Shown here piece by piece: positions 61,363 to 64,000 of a stretch of 64,000 nucleotides of DNA. The DNA comes from Acidobacteriota bacterium. Lineage in GTDB: Bacteria > Acidobacteriota > Vicinamibacteria > Vicinamibacterales > 2-12-FULL-66-21. The DNA is taken from the NCBI GenBank assembly GCA_016184105.1, contig JACPDI010000011.1:32882-96881 (forward strand), in the 5' to 3' direction. Numbering within the stretch: the stretch's first letter is position 1; each line of letters starts with the position of its first letter. A program made the position numbers and the translations under genes. The notes under the pieces were generated by a model. That model made no database searches. It saw only the letters and a list, made by a program, of their open reading frames with translations, and was not told the origin of the DNA.

Positions 61363-62528
61363 CAGAACGACCTCGGCAAGTGCAGCACGTGTTCGGCCAG
61401 GTATGCCAGTATCAGGTTCGTCGAGATCGGCGCGACTTGATACAGTCGCGTCTCCCGGAACTTCCGCTCGATATCGTACTCCTCGGCAAACCCGTATCCG
61501 CCGTGGGTCTGCACCGCCACGTTCGCCGCCTCCCAGGACGCGTCGGCTGCCAGCAGCTTCGCCATATTCGCCTCGGGCCCGCATGGCTGATTCGCGTCAA
61601 ACTGGCCGGCGGCCCGGTACCGCATCAGGTCAGCCGCTTCGATGTGCGCGTACGCGCGCGCGATGGGAAACTGCACCCCCTGGTTCTGGCCGATTGGGCG
61701 TCCGAACACCACCCGCTCCTGCGAATACCGGCACACGCGTTCGATGAACCAGTGTCCATCCCCGATGCACTCGGCGGCAATCAGGATCCGCTCGGCATTC
61801 AACCCGTCCAGCAGGTAGCGGAAGCCTTTGCCTTCCTCGCCGATCAGGTTCTCGACCGGCACTTCGAGGTCGTCCAGGAACAGCTCGGTCGTCGCGTGAT
61901 TCATCATCGTACGGATCGGACGGATCGTCAGCCCGCGTCCGACCGCCTCGCGAAGGTCCACCAGCAGAATCGAAAGGCCGTCGGTTCGCTTCTGCACCTC
62001 CGCGAGCGGCGTCGTCCGCACGATCAGCAACATCAGATCGGAGTACTCGGCGCGCGAGATCCACACCTTTCGTCCGTTGACGACGTAGGTGTCGCCCCGC
62101 CGCAGGGCGGTTGTTTCTATGCGAGTCGTGTCCGAGCCGGCGTTCGGCTCGGTGACGCCGAACGCCTGGAGGCGGAGCTCACCACTTGCGATCCTGGGGA
62201 GGTACTGCGCCTTCTGCGCGTCGGACCCATGGCGCAGGAGCGTCCCCATCGTGTACATCTGCGCGTGGCACGCCGCGGCGTTCCCACCGGAGCGGTTGAT
62301 CTCTTCAAGGATGATGGACGCCTCGGTGACGCCGAGGCCGGAGCCGCCGTACGGCTCGGGGATCATCGCGGCCAGGTACCCGGCGTCGGTGAGCACGCGA
62401 ACGAACGCGGCCGGGTAGGCCCTCTGTGCGTCGAGCTCCCGCCAGTAGCTGTCCGGGAACCGCGTGCACAGTTCGCGCACGCCCTGGCGCAGGCTCGTCT
62501 GAAACTGCGAGACGGCGTGATCGGTCAC
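61362..62528 (-). CDS. Acyl-CoA dehydrogenase
   Basis: 388 residues: FAD-binding motif (LQAFGVTEPNAGSDT), WISRAEYSDLMLLIV, and the C-terminal helix bundle with GGYGFAEEYDIERKFRE, including the catalytic Glu in the GFAEEYD region. GTG start with a GGGGGGAG ribosome site. Likely oxidises a branched acyl-CoA (for example methylsuccinyl-CoA) or processes a precursor. First gene of the eight-gene cluster. Confidence 0.93.
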   Translation of the reverse strand: MTDHAVSQFQTSLRQGVRELCTRFPDSYWRELDAQRAYPAAFVRVLTDAGYLAAMIPEPYGGSGLGVTEASIILEEINRSGGNAAACHAQMYTMGTLLRHGSDAQKAQYLPRIASGELRLQAFGVTEPNAGSDTTRIETTALRRGDTYVVNGRKVWISRAEYSDLMLLIVRTTPLAEVQKRTDGLSILLVDLREAVGRGLTIRPIRTMMNHATTELFLDDLEVPVENLIGEEGKGFRYLLDGLNAERILIAAECIGDGHWFIERVCRYSQERVVFGRPIGQNQGVQFPIARAYAHIEAADLMRYRAAGQFDANQPCGPEANMAKLLAADASWEAANVAVQTHGGYGFAEEYDIERKFRETRLYQVAPISTNLILAYLAEHVLHLPRSF

Positions 62529-62672
62529 GGGACGCTCCCCCCGTGGTCTAAGAAATCAGCGATGGATTCCCCTTCGCGTATCGCCATGACACGAGTCCAC
62601 GACAGACGATTACGAACGGTATCATCTACGTTAGTACAGCGATATTTTATTTTTCGGCACTACGGCGATCCG
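62529..62672. promoter_or_regulatory. Divergent promoter region of the catabolic cluster
   Basis: 144 bp between the operon and the XRE-cupin gene. The part at 62615-62660 is markedly AT-rich (for example TATCATCTACGTTAGTAC and GATATTTTATTTTTC) against GC-rich flanks, as expected for a promoter. No exact consensus pair is clear. Confidence 0.5.
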
Positions 62673-63308
62673 GTGCGGGAAGCCGCCGAAAAGATCGCGC
62701 TGCTCCGACGTTCGCGCGGCCTGACGCTGGCGGCCCTCGCCCGCAACGTCGGGCTCAGCGCGAGACAGCTGGCCGCCGTTGAGAGCGGCGAGAAGGCTCC
62801 CGACTTGCATCTGCTGCTGCACCTCGCGCGGGAGTTCCGCCGTCCGCTCGAATACTTCTTTGCGACGACGGTCGAGAGCCAGCCGCACCACTTCATCCAG
62901 CGCGCCGCCGACATTGCGAAGGTGCCGGTTTCCCAGCGGAAGGGGTCGGCCGGAAGCTCCGGCGGTGACGCGCACGTCTTTCGACGGCTCGCGAGCGGCT
63001 TCCTCGACGCGGGCATGCACCCCTACTACGTTCAGGTGAGGTCAGGGCATGCGGACGGCATGATCACTCACGAGCATCACGGCCAGGAATTCATCTACGT
63101 GCTCGACGGAGAGCTGGAGCTGGTCACGTTCGTCGAGAACGAAGAGGTCGTCGAACCGCTGCGGGCCGGCGATTCGGTGTTCCTCGAATCCAGCGTTCCT
63201 CATCTGCTGCGCAGCCAGGCCCGCAACCCGTTTTCCACCACCAGCGCGGAGGTCATCGACGTATTCTGGAGCCCGCTCGGCGAAAGCTATCTGTTCGAGC
63301 CGCAATAG
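62673..63308 (+). CDS. XRE-cupin transcriptional regulator
   Basis: About 211 residues: a Cro/C1-type helix-turn-helix (KIALLRRSRGLTLAALARNV, GLSARQLAAVESGEKAP), and a cupin domain at the C-terminus (THEHHGQEFIYVLDGELELV, RAGDSVFLESSVPHLLRS) which would bind a metabolite or metal. GTG 62673 is preferred as the frame upstream is the AT-rich promoter; ATG 62586 and 62562 are in-frame alternatives. Divergent from the operon, so a probable regulator of it. Confidence 0.88.
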   Translation: MREAAEKIALLRRSRGLTLAALARNVGLSARQLAAVESGEKAPDLHLLLHLAREFRRPLEYFFATTVESQPHHFIQRAADIAKVPVSQRKGSAGSSGGDAHVFRRLASGFLDAGMHPYYVQVRSGHADGMITHEHHGQEFIYVLDGELELVTFVENEEVVEPLRAGDSVFLESSVPHLLRSQARNPFSTTSAEVIDVFWSPLGESYLFEPQ

Positions 63309-63320
63309 CCGTCGCGCCGG

Positions 63321-64000
63321 CTAGAGGTACACGATCGGCTCCATCGGCAACTTGGACATCATCTCCGCCCCCTTCTCGGTGACGAGGATGGTGTCGGAGC
63401 AGATGGTCCGGACTCCGCCATCGCCGGGAACGACCACGTTGGGGTGCCAGCTGATCACCATGCCCGGCTCGAGGATCACGCCTTTCGTCCCCTCTTCGGT
63501 AATGCGGCCCCCCTCGTGGTTGTCCATGCCGATGAAGTGGCCGATCAACACCGTCGCACCCTCCGCGTAGCCCTTGTTCTTGATGTGATTGTTGGCCTTG
63601 ACGTAGACGTCCCTCAGCTCGCGGCCCGGTTTCATCTCTTCGAGCATGATCTGGAACGACTCGTAAATGACCTGGGCGCCCCGCTTCTGCGACTCCGGCA
63701 CGTCGGAGGGCCGGGCGAGCGCGAAGGTGTACATCCGCTCGGTCTGGTAATGCCTCAGCGGAACGATCGGCTCGCAGAGCACGATGTCGTTCTTCTGAAT
63801 GACGCGGTCCTGCGGCGGCGTGGCCCAGATGCCTGCGGAATACGGAGCGGCGCCCAGGATCAGGCGCGGACTGTCCGCACCCTCCCTCATCAGCGCGCAA
63901 ATCACCTCGGTGAAGATCGCCCGATCCACCGTTCCCGGCACCAGCATCTTCCTGATCAGCGGCACCGCCACCTCGTCGCTCAGGCGCGAGGTCCACTTCA
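63321..64000 (-). CDS. M24 (pita-bread) family protein, creatinase-like, partial
   Basis: At least 217 residues, open at the 5' end; the reading frame continues past the window. The fold motifs are present (GATVLIGHFIGMDNHEGGRI, VTEKGAEMMSK), but four of the five usual metal ligands look replaced: the two Asp read as Glu (LCEPIV, QTERMYT), one Glu is His (ISWHPNVV) and the last Glu is Ser (ICSDTILVT). That pattern fits metal-free creatinase-like enzymes rather than Xaa-Pro peptidases. Downstream, 12 bp separates it from the XRE-cupin stop. Confidence 0.8.
   Translation of the reverse strand, partial: KWTSRLSDEVAVPLIRKMLVPGTVDRAIFTEVICALMREGADSPRLILGAAPYSAGIWATPPQDRVIQKNDIVLCEPIVPLRHYQTERMYTFALARPSDVPESQKRGAQVIYESFQIMLEEMKPGRELRDVYVKANNHIKNKGYAEGATVLIGHFIGMDNHEGGRITEEGTKGVILEPGMVISWHPNVVVPGDGGVRTICSDTILVTEKGAEMMSKLPMEPIVYL

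Overview
High-GC bacterial chromosome, most likely Acidobacteriota (Vicinamibacteria-like). This is inferred from the style of several genes: an Oar-type TonB receptor with an N-terminal carboxypeptidase-regulatory domain, relics of ADOP-type ABC permeases, a PadR/permease-prefix pair, and paired LVIVD-repeat proteins. No rRNA or taxonomic marker is present, so the assignment is an inference.

Layout. (1) 0-10.7 kb, minus strand: an NtrC-type two-component pair followed by an electron-transfer operon (heme-tagged porin, cupredoxin, 39-aa membrane peptide, Rieske protein, cytochrome b, octaheme and monoheme cytochromes c). A -24/-12 promoter and two palindromic sites lie between regulator and operon. 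(2) 10.9-14.2 kb: membrane glycosyltransferase-like protein behind a cloverleaf inverted repeat, rhomboid protease, prephenate dehydratase. (3) 14.3-26.1 kb, minus strand: OmpR-type regulator, TonB receptor, two LVIVD proteins, three membrane-fusion proteins and a MacB-like permease without an ATPase. (4) 26.4-34.7 kb: GGDEF protein, tRNA-His, Ku/LigD end-joining pair, SpoIIE/RsbT-like signalling genes and two broken hybrid kinases. (5) 34.7-37.5 kb: a LOR/SDH-type enzyme and homoserine dehydrogenase behind what reads as a threonine/isoleucine attenuator.

(6) 37.5-50 kb is accessory DNA: three tRNA genes flanked by fragments (DUF2335, serine recombinase), many small cassettes (DUF433, DUF6883, DUF4926, PadR, NTF2-like, DinB, YdeI-like), HicAB and VapBC, duplicated segments and a four-copy dispersed repeat. 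A Fur-family regulator and katG sit at its right edge.

(7) 50-54.8 kb: a nitrilase-family hydrolase and a three-gene envelope operon (OmpA lipoprotein, lipoprotein, large exported protein). (8) 54.9-62.5 kb, minus strand: eight tightly packed genes (acyl-CoA dehydrogenase, CaiB-type CoA transferase, MaoC hydratase, CitE-type lyase, two-subunit class I fumarase, SdhA- and SdhB-like proteins). Together they could activate, hydrate and cleave a branched C5 dicarboxylate such as itaconate or mesaconate to acetyl-CoA and pyruvate, with the SDH and fumarase handling the C4/C5 diacids. A divergent XRE-cupin regulator is the likely local controller. An M24-family protein runs off the right end.
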